Part shown: positions 42,694 to 52,605 of the stretch, piece after piece
Numbering within the stretch: the first letter of the stretch is position 1
Layout of the letters: every line of letters starts with the position of its first letter
NCBI RefSeq assembly: GCF_001026695.1
Contig: NZ_LDNB01000017.1
Location: 385,953 to 449,952 of the forward strand
Length of the DNA: 64,000 nucleotides
Direction of reading: 5' to 3'
Source: Neobacillus vireti
GTDB taxonomy: Bacteria > Bacillota > Bacilli > Bacillales > Cytobacillaceae
Notes under the pieces: model-generated
The model's input: the letters and a program-made list of their open reading frames with translations, nothing else
Told to the model about the DNA's origin: nothing
Database searches by the model: none
Translations under genes and position numbers: made by a program

Positions 42694-42761
42694 GGTCTGC
42701 CTTTTATTAGGTTTATTCCCCTAAATCGACGTTGTGGTACACTTGCTGAACGTCTTCTAAG
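42694..42761. repeat. Right attachment site (att) within the yeeI 3' end
   Basis: This copy of the 68-bp repeat supplies the last ~16 codons and stop of the intact yeeI gene. The one difference within the coding part (42719) is synonymous (GGC to GGG, Gly). The second arm of the original terminator is missing here. Confidence 0.9.
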
Positions 42762-43432
42762 TCTTCTAATACATCAATCATTTTTTCAAACTTGGCTAGT
42801 CCGTCTTCTGGGAGTGCGATTTCGTTTTGTGCTAGCATGGTTAGTTCGGCAACGGTAAATTCCGAAATGCCAGCAGTCTTGAATGCCTCTTGTACGGCAT
42901 GGAACTGGTCTGGCTCGGCATAAACGATAACCGAATCGTCTTCCTCTAAAATGTCGCGGACATCAACATCAGCTTCCATTAATAGTTCAAGTACCTCATC
43001 GGCAGTTTTCCCTTCGACACCGATGACGGCAGTTGCATCAAACATATATGCTACCGATCCGCTCACACCCATGTTTCCGCCGTTTTTACCAAAGGCTGCA
43101 CGTACGTCTGAAGCGGTACGGTTAACGTTGTTCGTTAAGGCATCGACGATTACCATAGATCCGTTGGGTCCGAAGCCTTCATAACGAAGTTCAGTATAGC
43201 TTTCTTCTGAACCGCCTTTTGCTTTTTCAATCGCACGGTCAATAATATGTCTTGGTACATTGTAGGTTTTTGCACGTTCTAGGACAAATTTTAATGCTTG
43301 ATTTGATTCTGGATTGGGATCACCCTGTCTTGCGGCTACATAAATTTCAACGCCAAACTTGGCATAAATACGACTCGTATTGGCATCCTTTGACGCTTTC
43401 TTTTCTTTAATATTATTCCATTTACGTCCCAT
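42713..43432 (-). CDS. yeeI: YebC/PmpR-family protein YeeI
   Basis: A 239-residue protein of the YebC family ([57 protein letters not shown]), close to B. subtilis YeeI. Family members act as regulators or, in recent work, help translation of polyproline stretches. ATG 43432 (MGRKW) is preferred over 43441. The last codons are provided by the element's att site, so integration leaves the protein sequence unchanged at the LGE end but removes its terminator. Confidence 0.93.
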   Translation of the reverse strand: MGRKWNNIKEKKASKDANTSRIYAKFGVEIYVAARQGDPNPESNQALKFVLERAKTYNVPRHIIDRAIEKAKGGSEESYTELRYEGFGPNGSMVIVDALTNNVNRTASDVRAAFGKNGGNMGVSGSVAYMFDATAVIGVEGKTADEVLELLMEADVDVRDILEEDDSVIVYAEPDQFHAVQEAFKTAGISEFTVAELTMLAQNEIALPEDGLAKFEKMIDVLEDLEDVQQVYHNVDLGE

Positions 43433-43441
43433 TATGAACAC

Positions 43442-43926
43442 TCTCTTTCCACTTTAAACTACACAAAATAATTATAATAGAAAAAGTCATCATTTCAATA
43501 CTTTTTCAAAATAACAATCAACCATTCTTTACTTCAATACTATTATTCACACCGTACTTTCGTTTTTACAATAATATTATACCTTAATTAACGCATTTGT
43601 TAAATATCCATTGACTTCCTCTATCGTTATCCCCCGTATTTTTCTGCTTCAGCTGGATAAAAGCAATCTATTTTCCATAACGAGTCCCCTTTGTTCAACA
43701 GTTGATATTTGCAGAACCCCTTTACATAGATTTTCGTGGAATTCGTGAAAATCGGGTACAAACCTAGAGCTTGTCATATTCGTGACACATATAAATGTAG
43801 TACAACCTGACAACAGGGGTAGATGCAAGGGGGGGACAGGAGCGGACTACTTTACTGAGGACTAGAGGAGGCAGTTGCTTCTCATGAAACATCATGAATC
43901 ACTTGCAAATATGAAAGGGGAAAACC
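43442..43926. other. 485-bp intergenic region without a gene
   Basis: Divergent starts of yeeI and the ArsB-type gene lie at its ends. I see AT-rich promoter-like DNA near yeeI and a G-rich stretch at 43828-43875 with AGGAGG but no open frame. I tried and failed to match known riboswitches. Confidence 0.4.
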
Positions 43927-45288
43927 ATGTATCTTCAACCAATGATCTGGATTACCATATTATCATTTGTCGTTACACTTATCTTAATTCTTTGGAGGCC
44001 GCGGGGAATTAACGAAGCGATACCGGCCACAATCGGTGCGATTTTTGTATTAATAAGCGGAAGTGTTTCCTTGTCTGACCTCGGAATCATCACTGAAACA
44101 ATTAGCGGTGCAGCGATAACCATAATCGCAACGATTGTAATGGCAATCGTCCTCGAAAGTTTTGGATTTTTCCACTGGGTGGCAGAGAAGCTCGCTGCCA
44201 AAGCTAACGGGTCAGGAATTCGCTTATTCTGGTACGTCAATCTGTTATGTTTTCTGATGACCCTGTTTTTCAATAATGATGGCAGTATCTTAATCACAAC
44301 ACCTATTCTTGTCATGCTGTTAAACAATATGGGCTTAAAAAACCATCAAAAAATTCCTTACCTATTATCAGGCGGCTTAATAGCTACCGCTTCAAGTGCT
44401 CCAATAGGCGTCAGTAATATAGTAAATCTGATTGCCCTAAAAATCGTCGATATGAGCTTGTATATGCACACGGCGATGATGTTTGTACCAGCAACACTTG
44501 GTCTTCTGTTATTAGTTGGTCTCTTGTTTCTACGGTTTTACAAAATCCTGCCAAAAACCGTCCCTACAAAAGTAACCGGTCTTACACTGCCAACCTATCA
44601 CCCACTGAAGAAAGAACCTATTTACGCATCAGATAAAGCCCGATCTAAGTTTATGCGCAATGTTCTGCTGTTTGTCTTTGCTGTCCGTGTCAGTCTCTTT
44701 GTTGCATCGTATTTAGCCATTCCTGTTTCGGTTATGGCCGTCATCGGATCACTTATCCTTTTAGGCTGGAGATGGGCATATTTAAAAATACCTCCATACG
44801 ATATGCTGAAAAAGACACCTTGGTATATTTTAATCTTTGCTTTTAGCATGTATGTCATTATTTATGGTTTGAATAATATTGGCTTGACCGATTGGCTGAT
44901 TGCTTTCATGCGTCCGATGGTTTCCGGAAGTCTGCATCATGCGAGTATCATGATGGGAATTCTCCTATCCGTTCTTTCCAATATCTTTAATAACCACCCT
45001 GCGCTCATGGTTGGTACTCTCACATTAACACATATGGGCCTAGACACGCTCACCTTGAAAGTTTCTTATCTTGCCAACGTTATTGGCAGTGATATGGGGT
45101 CGTTGCTACTACCAATGGGAACGCTGGCAACATTGATGTGGATGCACATTGTCAGGAAAGGGAAAGTCAGAATTACCTGGTTTGAGTATGTAAAAATAAC
45201 CGCAGTCGTCATCCCTCCAGCAGTTTTGTTTACATTGATCGTTCTATCTCACTGGGTTACATGGATCTTTGGCGGAGCACTTCAGTAA
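43927..45288 (+). CDS. ArsB/NhaD-type anion transporter
   Basis: A 453-residue membrane protein with about 11-12 segments. LTLFFNNDGSILITTPILVM-like (TLFFNNDGSILITTPILVML) and GGLIATASSAPIGVSNIVNL are the ArsB/IT-superfamily signatures; NIFNNHPALMVGTLTL is the second half of the inverted repeat. It probably exports arsenite or transports another anion; no arsR or arsC is nearby, so a role in arsenic resistance is uncertain. AAAGGGG precedes ATG 43927. It is followed by a CotB-module gene in the same direction. Confidence 0.8.
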   Translation: MYLQPMIWITILSFVVTLILILWRPRGINEAIPATIGAIFVLISGSVSLSDLGIITETISGAAITIIATIVMAIVLESFGFFHWVAEKLAAKANGSGIRLFWYVNLLCFLMTLFFNNDGSILITTPILVMLLNNMGLKNHQKIPYLLSGGLIATASSAPIGVSNIVNLIALKIVDMSLYMHTAMMFVPATLGLLLLVGLLFLRFYKILPKTVPTKVTGLTLPTYHPLKKEPIYASDKARSKFMRNVLLFVFAVRVSLFVASYLAIPVSVMAVIGSLILLGWRWAYLKIPPYDMLKKTPWYILIFAFSMYVIIYGLNNIGLTDWLIAFMRPMVSGSLHHASIMMGILLSVLSNIFNNHPALMVGTLTLTHMGLDTLTLKVSYLANVIGSDMGSLLLPMGTLATLMWMHIVRKGKVRITWFEYVKITAVVIPPAVLFTLIVLSHWVTWIFGGALQ

Positions 45289-45318
45289 TAAGAAGCATCC
45301 AGATAAAGGAGAATAAAC

Positions 45319-45996
45319 ATGAATGACTTTAAAGAATTATTAGGAAAAAATATCGAAATTGAGATTTCCGGAAAGAATTTTTACTCTGGAATACTGGTTG
45401 ATAGCGGGTTAGACATCATTGTTTTATTCGTGGGTAAAACGGGATCCTTCCTCTACATTCCGGTTGTTCATATTCAACAAATGAAAGAGGCTAAAAAAGA
45501 GGAGGATACGATCTATTACGAGCCGCCCTCAGAAAAGCCACTTGAAACAAATTCACAAGTCGTCTCATTTCGCGGAATTTTAAACAACGCCAGAGGCAGG
45601 TTTGTCGAAGTATATGTAACGGGGAATAAATCGGTTCATGGCTATTTAACTAGTATTATGAACGATCACTTTGTCTTTTACTCTCCAATCTATAAAACTT
45701 TGTTTATTTCAATGAACCATGTGAAATGGCTGATACCGTATCCAGAAAACGCCACACCCTACTCCTTAAGTAATGAGTCACTCCCGGTTAATCCCACGAA
45801 CATTCCATTAGCCAGGACCTTTGAAGAACAATGCAAAAAATTAGAGAATCAGCTGGTGGTGATCGATGGAGGCGACAGCAGCGAAAAAATAGGCTTTCTT
45901 GAAAAGGTACGTAATAAGAAATTGACTCTCATTACAGCCGAAAGGGAAAAAGTATTTCGAAATCTAGACCACGTCAAAACCATCCATTTACCGTAA
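45319..45996 (+). CDS. CotB-module protein (DUF2642-like), paralog of the 4059-4727 gene
   Basis: A 225-residue protein with the same three-module layout as the protein at 4059-4727; closely similar segments include VTGNKSVHGYLTSIMNDHFV and FYSPIYKTLFISMNHVKWLI, and SLSNESLPVNPTNIPLARTF. AAAGGAG precedes ATG 45319. Location next to an ArsB-like gene gives no functional hint; coat association is inferred from the paralog. Confidence 0.65.
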   Translation: MNDFKELLGKNIEIEISGKNFYSGILVDSGLDIIVLFVGKTGSFLYIPVVHIQQMKEAKKEEDTIYYEPPSEKPLETNSQVVSFRGILNNARGRFVEVYVTGNKSVHGYLTSIMNDHFVFYSPIYKTLFISMNHVKWLIPYPENATPYSLSNESLPVNPTNIPLARTFEEQCKKLENQLVVIDGGDSSEKIGFLEKVRNKKLTLITAEREKVFRNLDHVKTIHLP

Positions 45997-46026
45997 CACA
46001 AATAGGAAAATTGGAGGGTAGTGATA

Positions 46027-46113
46027 ATGATTTTAAAAATCGAAAAAAAAAATAATCCATCCTGTATCGGCGGACAAAGATGGATAATTCTTTCACTTCG
46101 TAATGTTCATTGA
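46027..46113 (+). CDS. Possible 28-residue small protein
   Basis: MILKIEKKNNPSCIGGQRWI followed by ILSLRNVH. GGAGGG lies eight bases before the ATG, and a terminator follows. A stem (ATCCATC/GATGGAT) runs through the frame, so this may be an RNA structure instead of a gene. Confidence 0.3.
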   Translation: MILKIEKKNNPSCIGGQRWIILSLRNVH

Positions 46114-46141
46114 CCGTGGCAATGCCCCACGGTCTTTTTTT
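46112..46141 (+). terminator. Intrinsic terminator
   Basis: GACCGTGG-caatgc-CCCACGGTC-type stem (one base bulge) followed by TTTTTTT. Confidence 0.82.
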
Positions 46142-46241
46142 ATATTTCCTTCACTATGATAAAATATGAAACAAAGTCTCGAAATGTTCAAGACATTAAA
46201 AAACAAGTTCATTAAGCTTTTTCAAATATCGTGTGAAATAA

Positions 46242-47507
46242 CTACACTAGCATCTGAAACAAGGTGCTGTCTTTGTTCACTTCGCGATATAAAAATCCCT
46301 TCGTTTTAATCCGTTCAATAAGAGGGAAATAGTCGTGCTTATCCTTTAGTTCGATTCCAACCAATGCTGGTCCCGTTTCGCGATTGTTCTTTTTCGTGTA
46401 TTCAAAATGACTGATATCATCATTCGGTCCAAGAACATCAAACAAGAATTCACGTAAGGCTCCAGGACGCTGCGGAAACTGGACGATAAAATAATGCTGC
46501 AGGCCCTCATAAAGCTTCGAACGCTCCTTGATCTCCTGCATCCGGCCGATATCATTGTTACCGCCGCTAACAATACAGACCACCGTTTTACCCTTAATTT
46601 CCTCTGCGTATGTATCCAAAGCAGCAATGGATAAGGCTCCGGTCGGTTCGACAACAATGGCATTTTCATTGTAAAGAGATAAAAGCGTGGTACAAACTTT
46701 GCCCTCTGGTATGACGATAATATCATCAACGATTTCCTTACAAATGCTGAAGGTCTTGGTTCCGACCGTTTTTACTGCAGCGCCGTCAACAAATGGGTCA
46801 ATGGTTTTAAGTGTGGTTACTTCCCCTTTTAAAAACGACTCTTTCATCCCCGGCGCACCTTCTGGCTCGACCCCAATTAATCGCGTTTGCGGTGAAAAGT
46901 GCTTTAAATACGTTCCCACTCCAGCCATAAGACCGCCGCCGCCGATTGCTCCAAATAAATAATCCATTTTTACAGGACAATCATTAAGTATCTCTACGGC
47001 AACTGTTCCTTGGCCGGCAATCACATCATAGTCATCAAATGGGTGGATAAATGTCCGCTTTTCCTCTTGACTGCAAGCCATTGCTTGTTCAGAAGCATCA
47101 TCAAAGGTATCGCCTGCTAAGACAATCTCAACACTGCCCTTACCCCAAAATTTAACTTGGCTCACCTTTTGCTTTGGAGTGGTGGTTGGCATAAAGATTT
47201 TTCCATGAATTTGTAACAGGTGGCAGGAATACGCGACACCTTGAGCATGATTACCGGCGCTTGCACAGATAATTCCGTTTTCTAACTCTTCAGGGCTTAG
47301 TTTTTTAATTCGATTATAGGCACCGCGAATTTTGAACGAACGGACGCTTTGCAGATCCTCGCGCTTCAAATACACATTGCAATCATAGCGTTCGGATAGT
47401 AAGTGATTATATTGCAAGGGAGTGGGTGAAATCTCATCCTTGATGGTATGACTGGCAATGATAATATCCTCCACATTAAACACTTTTTTCTCAACTTTTT
47501 GATTCAT
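46242..47507 (-). CDS. ilvA: Threonine ammonia-lyase (biosynthetic threonine deaminase)
   Basis: A 421-residue PLP enzyme converting threonine to 2-oxobutanoate, the first step to isoleucine. PLP lysine in VRSFKIRGAYN, phosphate loop GAIGGGGLMAGVG, SGGNND near 320. The C-terminal ~90 residues form one ACT-like regulatory domain (RPGALREFLFDVLG), the shorter Bacillus type. ATG 47507 follows AGGAGG; the upstream frame lies in the leader RNA. Expression is controlled by the T-box upstream. Confidence 0.93.
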   Translation of the reverse strand: MNQKVEKKVFNVEDIIIASHTIKDEISPTPLQYNHLLSERYDCNVYLKREDLQSVRSFKIRGAYNRIKKLSPEELENGIICASAGNHAQGVAYSCHLLQIHGKIFMPTTTPKQKVSQVKFWGKGSVEIVLAGDTFDDASEQAMACSQEEKRTFIHPFDDYDVIAGQGTVAVEILNDCPVKMDYLFGAIGGGGLMAGVGTYLKHFSPQTRLIGVEPEGAPGMKESFLKGEVTTLKTIDPFVDGAAVKTVGTKTFSICKEIVDDIIVIPEGKVCTTLLSLYNENAIVVEPTGALSIAALDTYAEEIKGKTVVCIVSGGNNDIGRMQEIKERSKLYEGLQHYFIVQFPQRPGALREFLFDVLGPNDDISHFEYTKKNNRETGPALVGIELKDKHDYFPLIERIKTKGFLYREVNKDSTLFQMLV

Positions 47508-47534
47508 TTTCTTTTTCCTCCTATTACGAATAGC

Positions 47535-47812
47535 ATTTTTAAACAACAAAAAACCCGCCCCAGTGTATAGGGACGAGTTTACTCGCGATACCACCCTACT
47601 TCCGCAGCACCTAAATGACTGCGGCTCTCGATTGACGTACGTTTGACTTGTACGTGTTCCGTTGTAACGGCGGACTTGGCCGGCCTAGCTTACTTAGTCT
47701 CTTCAGCTACGCATCTCGGAGATGATCTTCAAATAGTCCTGCCATCGACTCCCACCAAATGTCGACTCTCTGTAGTACAAGGTCCTATCCTACTCTTCTC
47801 GTCTTCGATTCA
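47535..47812 (-). ncRNA. T-box riboswitch, Ile-type, for ilvA
   Basis: The minus-strand leader ends with AGTAGGGTGGTATCGCG, matching the T-box AGGGTGGNACCGCG, followed by a terminator (AAACTCGTCCC...GGGGCGGGTTTTTT, 47548-47583). Stem I includes GAAGATCATCTCC, where ATC (Ile) is the likely specifier, fitting ilvA. A -10 box TATAAT lies at 47824-47819. Uncharged tRNA-Ile should favour antitermination. Confidence 0.9.
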
Positions 47813-47892
47813 TGTTAAATTATAAAAATAAGGGTAACACGGGAAAAGAAGTCCGTCAATGTTTTTTGACTATTTTAACTATTTTGTCAATT

Positions 47893-47906
47893 ATAAAGCG
47901 CTTTCA
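47893..47906. promoter_or_regulatory. Possible cre site upstream of ilvA
   Basis: Minus-strand TGAAAGCGCTTTAT matches the cre consensus with one mismatch. It lies about 80 bp upstream of the predicted T-box RNA start. CcpA activation of branched-chain synthesis is known in B. subtilis (ilvB operon); here it is inference. Confidence 0.4.
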
Positions 47907-47923
47907 TTAAATAGCTGTAAATG

Positions 47924-47952
47924 AAAAAAGCTGTTTTCATATGAAAACAGCC
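47924..47952 (-). terminator. Terminator of the methionine aminopeptidase gene
   Basis: On the minus strand GGCTGTTTTC-atat-GAAAACAGCT followed by TTTTT. Confidence 0.85.
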
Positions 47953-47979
47953 AATCCTAACCTGAAAACTTTACTTATT

Positions 47980-49273
<1,294 letters not shown>

Positions 49274-49341
49274 TTTCTCACCTCTGATTACATTTCAATC
49301 AGTATATGAAATGATCACTGTTCATGAAATGAAATCACAGC

Positions 49342-49370
49342 AAAAAGACCATTAAAAACTATGGCCTTTT
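49342..49370 (-). terminator. Terminator of the M20 amidohydrolase gene
   Basis: On the minus strand AGGCCAT-agtttttA-ATGGTCT followed by TTTTTG. Confidence 0.65.
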
Positions 49371-49409
49371 ATAAAGTTTACATAATATTATTATTTCCTA
49401 TTCAATATC

Positions 49410-50597
49410 CTAATCTAACTCATAATAACCACAAACGACAATTCCTACTGCTTTTGCTGCTACGAGAAGTGAATCTTCATCGATATCAAATTTAGGATTA
49501 TGATTAAAATATGGTTTTTCCACGCCCTTAGGTGTACAACCGATATAGAAGAAGCATGAAGGGAATTTTTCAGCATAATAAGCAAAGTCTTCGGATGGCG
49601 GCATAGCTGGCCACTCTTCTACTTTTGTAATATCTTTATCATTAGCACTCTTTAAGAATTGAGCAACTTTCTCTGTTAATTCTGGGTTGTTATAAAGTGG
49701 TGGATAATCATTTTCGTAAGTTAGCTCACATGTTACACCAAATTCTTCTTCGATTCCTTTTACAATACGTTTCATTTCTTTTTCAATGGTGGCTTTTGTT
49801 TCGACCGTCATATAACGAATATCGCCTTCAAGCTCTACGCTGTCTTTAATGACATTAAATGTTCCCTTCCCATCAAAAGAACCAATAGTAATTACGCCAA
49901 TATCAAAAGGACTTAAGCGACGGCTAATAATGGTTTGAACGGCTGTAACGAAATGAGCACCTGCCACAATGGCATCATTCGCTAAATGTGGTGAAGAACC
50001 ATGGCCGCCCCTACCTTGAATTTTTAATTTCATATAAGCCCTGCCGTTAAAGGAAAAACCAGCATGGTAACCAACAACTCCAGCTTTGTCCATTGGCAGC
50101 AGATGGATGCCAAATATATTGTCTAAGTCGTCAAGAATGCCAGATTCGACAATACTTTTTGCCCCGCCTGGCGGAACTTCTTCTGCATGTTGGTGAATAA
50201 TTTTGATGGTACCAGGAATTTCATCCTTTAATTGAATGAGGCAATCCGCTAAGATTAACAAATAGGCTGTATGTCCATCATGCCCACACCCATGAAAAAC
50301 GCCTTCATTTTTTGATTTAAATGGTAAATCTGTTTCTTCGACAATTGGGAGTGCATCAAAATCAGCGCGCAAACCAATATTTTTCCCAGGCTTTCCGCCT
50401 TTAATGGTTACGATAACTCCGTGTCCATTTCCTACATTCGTTTGAACTTCTACGTCCTTACCTTTATAAAAATCAATAATATATTGAGCTGTTTTTTCTT
50501 CTTTAAAAGAAAGCTCAGGATTTTCGTGTAGATGTCGGCGAATTTCAATCATTTCTTCTTTACGCGCTTCTAACATTTCCATTAGTTTACTTTTCAT
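49410..50597 (-). CDS. M20-family amidohydrolase (N-acyl amino acid type)
   Basis: A 395-residue metalloenzyme: metal-binding GCGHDGHTAYLL, HAEEVPPGGAKSIVE, dimerisation domain GRGGHGSSPHLANDAIVAG, and final PSEDFAYYAEKFPSCFFYIG. Homologs hydrolyse N-acyl amino acids, hippurate or indole-3-acetyl conjugates. AGGTGG precedes ATG 50597. An MFS transporter gene on the same strand lies upstream, 250 bp away, perhaps transporting the substrate or product. Confidence 0.9.
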   Translation of the reverse strand: MKSKLMEMLEARKEEMIEIRRHLHENPELSFKEEKTAQYIIDFYKGKDVEVQTNVGNGHGVIVTIKGGKPGKNIGLRADFDALPIVEETDLPFKSKNEGVFHGCGHDGHTAYLLILADCLIQLKDEIPGTIKIIHQHAEEVPPGGAKSIVESGILDDLDNIFGIHLLPMDKAGVVGYHAGFSFNGRAYMKLKIQGRGGHGSSPHLANDAIVAGAHFVTAVQTIISRRLSPFDIGVITIGSFDGKGTFNVIKDSVELEGDIRYMTVETKATIEKEMKRIVKGIEEEFGVTCELTYENDYPPLYNNPELTEKVAQFLKSANDKDITKVEEWPAMPPSEDFAYYAEKFPSCFFYIGCTPKGVEKPYFNHNPKFDIDEDSLLVAAKAVGIVVCGYYELD

Positions 50598-50649
50598 GAT
50601 CTAACCACCTTTTTATTATTTTCGAAGCTGTGTTAAAAGTGAATGTTAA

Positions 50650-50765
50650 TTTCCGTTCCAGGCGCTTCGCTTTCCGCGGGGCGGGCGGTGAGCCTCCTCG
50701 GCGCTAAAGCGCCTGCGTCACCTGTCCCGCTGCTCCCGCAGGAGTCTCGCGCCTTCCACTCCCAT
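50650..50765. repeat. GC-rich dispersed-type intergenic repeat
   Basis: A sharply GC-rich ~115-bp block (CGCTTTCCGCGGGGCGGGCG...CCCGCTGCTCCCGCAGGAGT) in AT-rich surroundings, with internal inverted repeats such as GGCGCTAAAGCGCC and CTCCTGCGGGAG-type arms. From memory this sequence is common in Bacillaceae genomes. It has no open frame and lies between the amidohydrolase and MFS genes. Confidence 0.7.
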
Positions 50766-50846
50766 CAACATTGTGCTCAAAATCACCAATAGCCATTTAA
50801 GAAAGCGCCACTATATGTGGCGCGTTTTACATTTTCCAATTGCTAA

Positions 50847-52274
50847 TTATTCTGTAATAGGACGGTGGCTGTTTGCCTTTGATTTTTTAGGAGCAGTAGC
50901 TGTTTTACCAGCATCACCTGGTACCAAGAAGATAACAGATAGTATTGCAATTATGCCAAATATAACATTTACGACCATACCAATTGCACCGGCTGATGCA
51001 AGATTTCCACTTGCTGCGATTGCACCATAAGTAGCTGCGGAAATTGCAACGCCGAATGCACCACCAAGTGAGCTTGCCATTTTATAAACTCCAGCTGCTT
51101 GTCCTACTTTGTCAGAAGGAGCATTCGATACAGATGTATCCGTTGATGGAGTAGCATAAAATCCAAGTCCGAGACCAAATAGTGTAAATCCAATGAATTC
51201 AGAAATTATATAACCAACACCTGGTAAGAAAGTTAAGCCCATCAATGCCACACCGATAGTCGTAATGATGGTACCCCAGATCATTGGTAATTTCGCGCCT
51301 ACTTTTTGTAAAATTTTCTCTCCGACACGAATCATCACAAGCACTGCTACTAGATAACCTAGTGATAACAAACCTGCTTGGAATGAACTCATTCCACGAC
51401 CTACTTGTACATACGTATTAGCTACAACTATCGCACCAGCAGTTGCATTTAACAAGAAATTGGAAATAGTCGCACCAGTATATGCCTTATTTTTAAATAC
51501 AGCAAAGTCAATCAGTACGATTTTTTTACTATTTTCAACTTTTATGAAAACAATCAAACCTATGATTGTGATAATGATAAGAACAATGGAAGTCAGGCTT
51601 GTCCATCCAAGAGTCGGTCCGAAATTAATAAATACATTCAGAGCACACATGGTGATGATAAAAATGACTAAACCAGTGTAATCGAATTTAAAACCACCTT
51701 CAGATTCTTGTTTACTTTCTGGTGTAGCTTTCAATAGCAGCATACCAAGAATGGCAACGATGATAGAAATGATGAAAATCCATCTCCATCCCAAAGATGA
51801 GGCAATGGCACCGCCTAAAAATGAGGCAATCCCTGTTCCTCCCCAAGAACCGATAGACCAGAAACTTAGAGCACGTTGGCGATCTGCTCCCTCAAAATAA
51901 GCTTTCATTAAGGCGATGGTTGATGGCATAATAGCTGCACCCGAAAATCCTGTAAGGATACGTCCAATAATGAGCAATACGGCTCCGTTAGCAAAAACTA
52001 GACAAAGTGAACCAATGATACTTAAAACAAAACCAATATTAGCCATCTTTTTACGACCAACTATATCTGCAAGTCCACCAAAAGCAACGATAAACAATCC
52101 TGAGAACAAGGACGTTAAACTAATGGCAATGTTCACTGTTCCGAGTGAAACGCCTAAATCTTTTTGAACAGAAGGAACCACATTTAGCAATGCTTGTGCA
52201 AATAGCCAGAATGTAAGAACACCAAACACAATTCCTATGATCATTTTATTTGTACCTTTGTAACTTGTTTCCAT
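50847..52274 (-). CDS. MFS transporter (DHA2-like, 14-segment type)
   Basis: A 475-residue transporter. Motif A GGLADIVGRKKMA, motif C region GFSGAAIMPSTIALMKAYFE, and SIGSWGGTGIASFLGGAIAS; about 14 membrane segments. GGGGG precedes ATG 52274. It lies between the amidohydrolase and the AraC-GH39 regulator on the same strand, which suggests a catabolic locus; the substrate is unknown. Confidence 0.85.
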   Translation of the reverse strand: METSYKGTNKMIIGIVFGVLTFWLFAQALLNVVPSVQKDLGVSLGTVNIAISLTSLFSGLFIVAFGGLADIVGRKKMANIGFVLSIIGSLCLVFANGAVLLIIGRILTGFSGAAIMPSTIALMKAYFEGADRQRALSFWSIGSWGGTGIASFLGGAIASSLGWRWIFIISIIVAILGMLLLKATPESKQESEGGFKFDYTGLVIFIITMCALNVFINFGPTLGWTSLTSIVLIIITIIGLIVFIKVENSKKIVLIDFAVFKNKAYTGATISNFLLNATAGAIVVANTYVQVGRGMSSFQAGLLSLGYLVAVLVMIRVGEKILQKVGAKLPMIWGTIITTIGVALMGLTFLPGVGYIISEFIGFTLFGLGLGFYATPSTDTSVSNAPSDKVGQAAGVYKMASSLGGAFGVAISAATYGAIAASGNLASAGAIGMVVNVIFGIIAILSVIFLVPGDAGKTATAPKKSKANSHRPITE

Positions 52275-52302
52275 AATTGAACCCCCTATTTAGTTTTTTG
52301 CT

Positions 52303-52414
52303 AACCGTTAACTGTTACAAAAAAAATATCATTCCTACAGAATAGTATTTGATAAAAAAATTGGCTTGATTCACAAGGAATGAAGAATCTTCTTGTAGTT
52401 CATAACGGTTAACT
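52303..52414. promoter_or_regulatory. Two copies of a TAACSGTTAAC operator-like site
   Basis: TAACCGTTAAC (52303-52313) and TAACGGTTAAC (52403-52413) lie 100 bp apart in the 331-bp gap upstream of the MFS gene. TAAC-S-GTTA is palindromic apart from its centre. Probably a regulator binding site, perhaps allowing looping. Confidence 0.45.
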
Positions 52415-52568
52415 CATATCTTGTTTATGTCCCTATTATAGAAAAAACAGCTAATGAAACTGAGTCTTTTATTGTTTTGTTTTGATGTATTCTTGGTCAA
52501 TTTTTTAAACACCCTTCAATTACAACGAAAAATAGCCGTCGATTTTTGACATTCGGTTTAATTTAATC

Positions 52569-52597
52569 AAAAAAGCCATTGATTCTCATCAATGGCT
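52569..52597 (-). terminator. Terminator of the AraC-GH39 gene
   Basis: On the minus strand AGCCATTGA-tgagaa-TCAATGGCT followed by TTTTTTG. Confidence 0.85.
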
Positions 52598-52605
52598 AAA
52601 CTGTA

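Larger units (their letters stand above)
26091..42761. mobile_element. Integrated capsid-encoding element (prophage or phage satellite) at the 3' end of yeeI
   Basis: Direct repeats of 68 bp define the ends; a tyrosine integrase lies 150 bp inside the right end. All ~23 genes are on the minus strand, in order from the integrase: small ORF, sigma-like protein, holin-like peptide, structural-like protein, GLUG-repeat protein, small beta protein, scaffold-like, major capsid, XRE-like, unknown 282-residue protein, DUF5659-like, Rep-like with iterons, coiled-coil protein, TerS, TerL, portal, SHOCT protein, zinc-ribbon protein and four unknowns. I see no tail tube, tape measure, sheath, endolysin, primase or protease. 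The region looks more A+T-rich than its flanks. Genes are intact, so it may be active. Confidence 0.88.

Noticed and set aside
26091-42761. Integrative conjugative element
   Set aside because: No relaxase, coupling protein or type IV secretion genes; terminase, portal and capsid genes are present instead.
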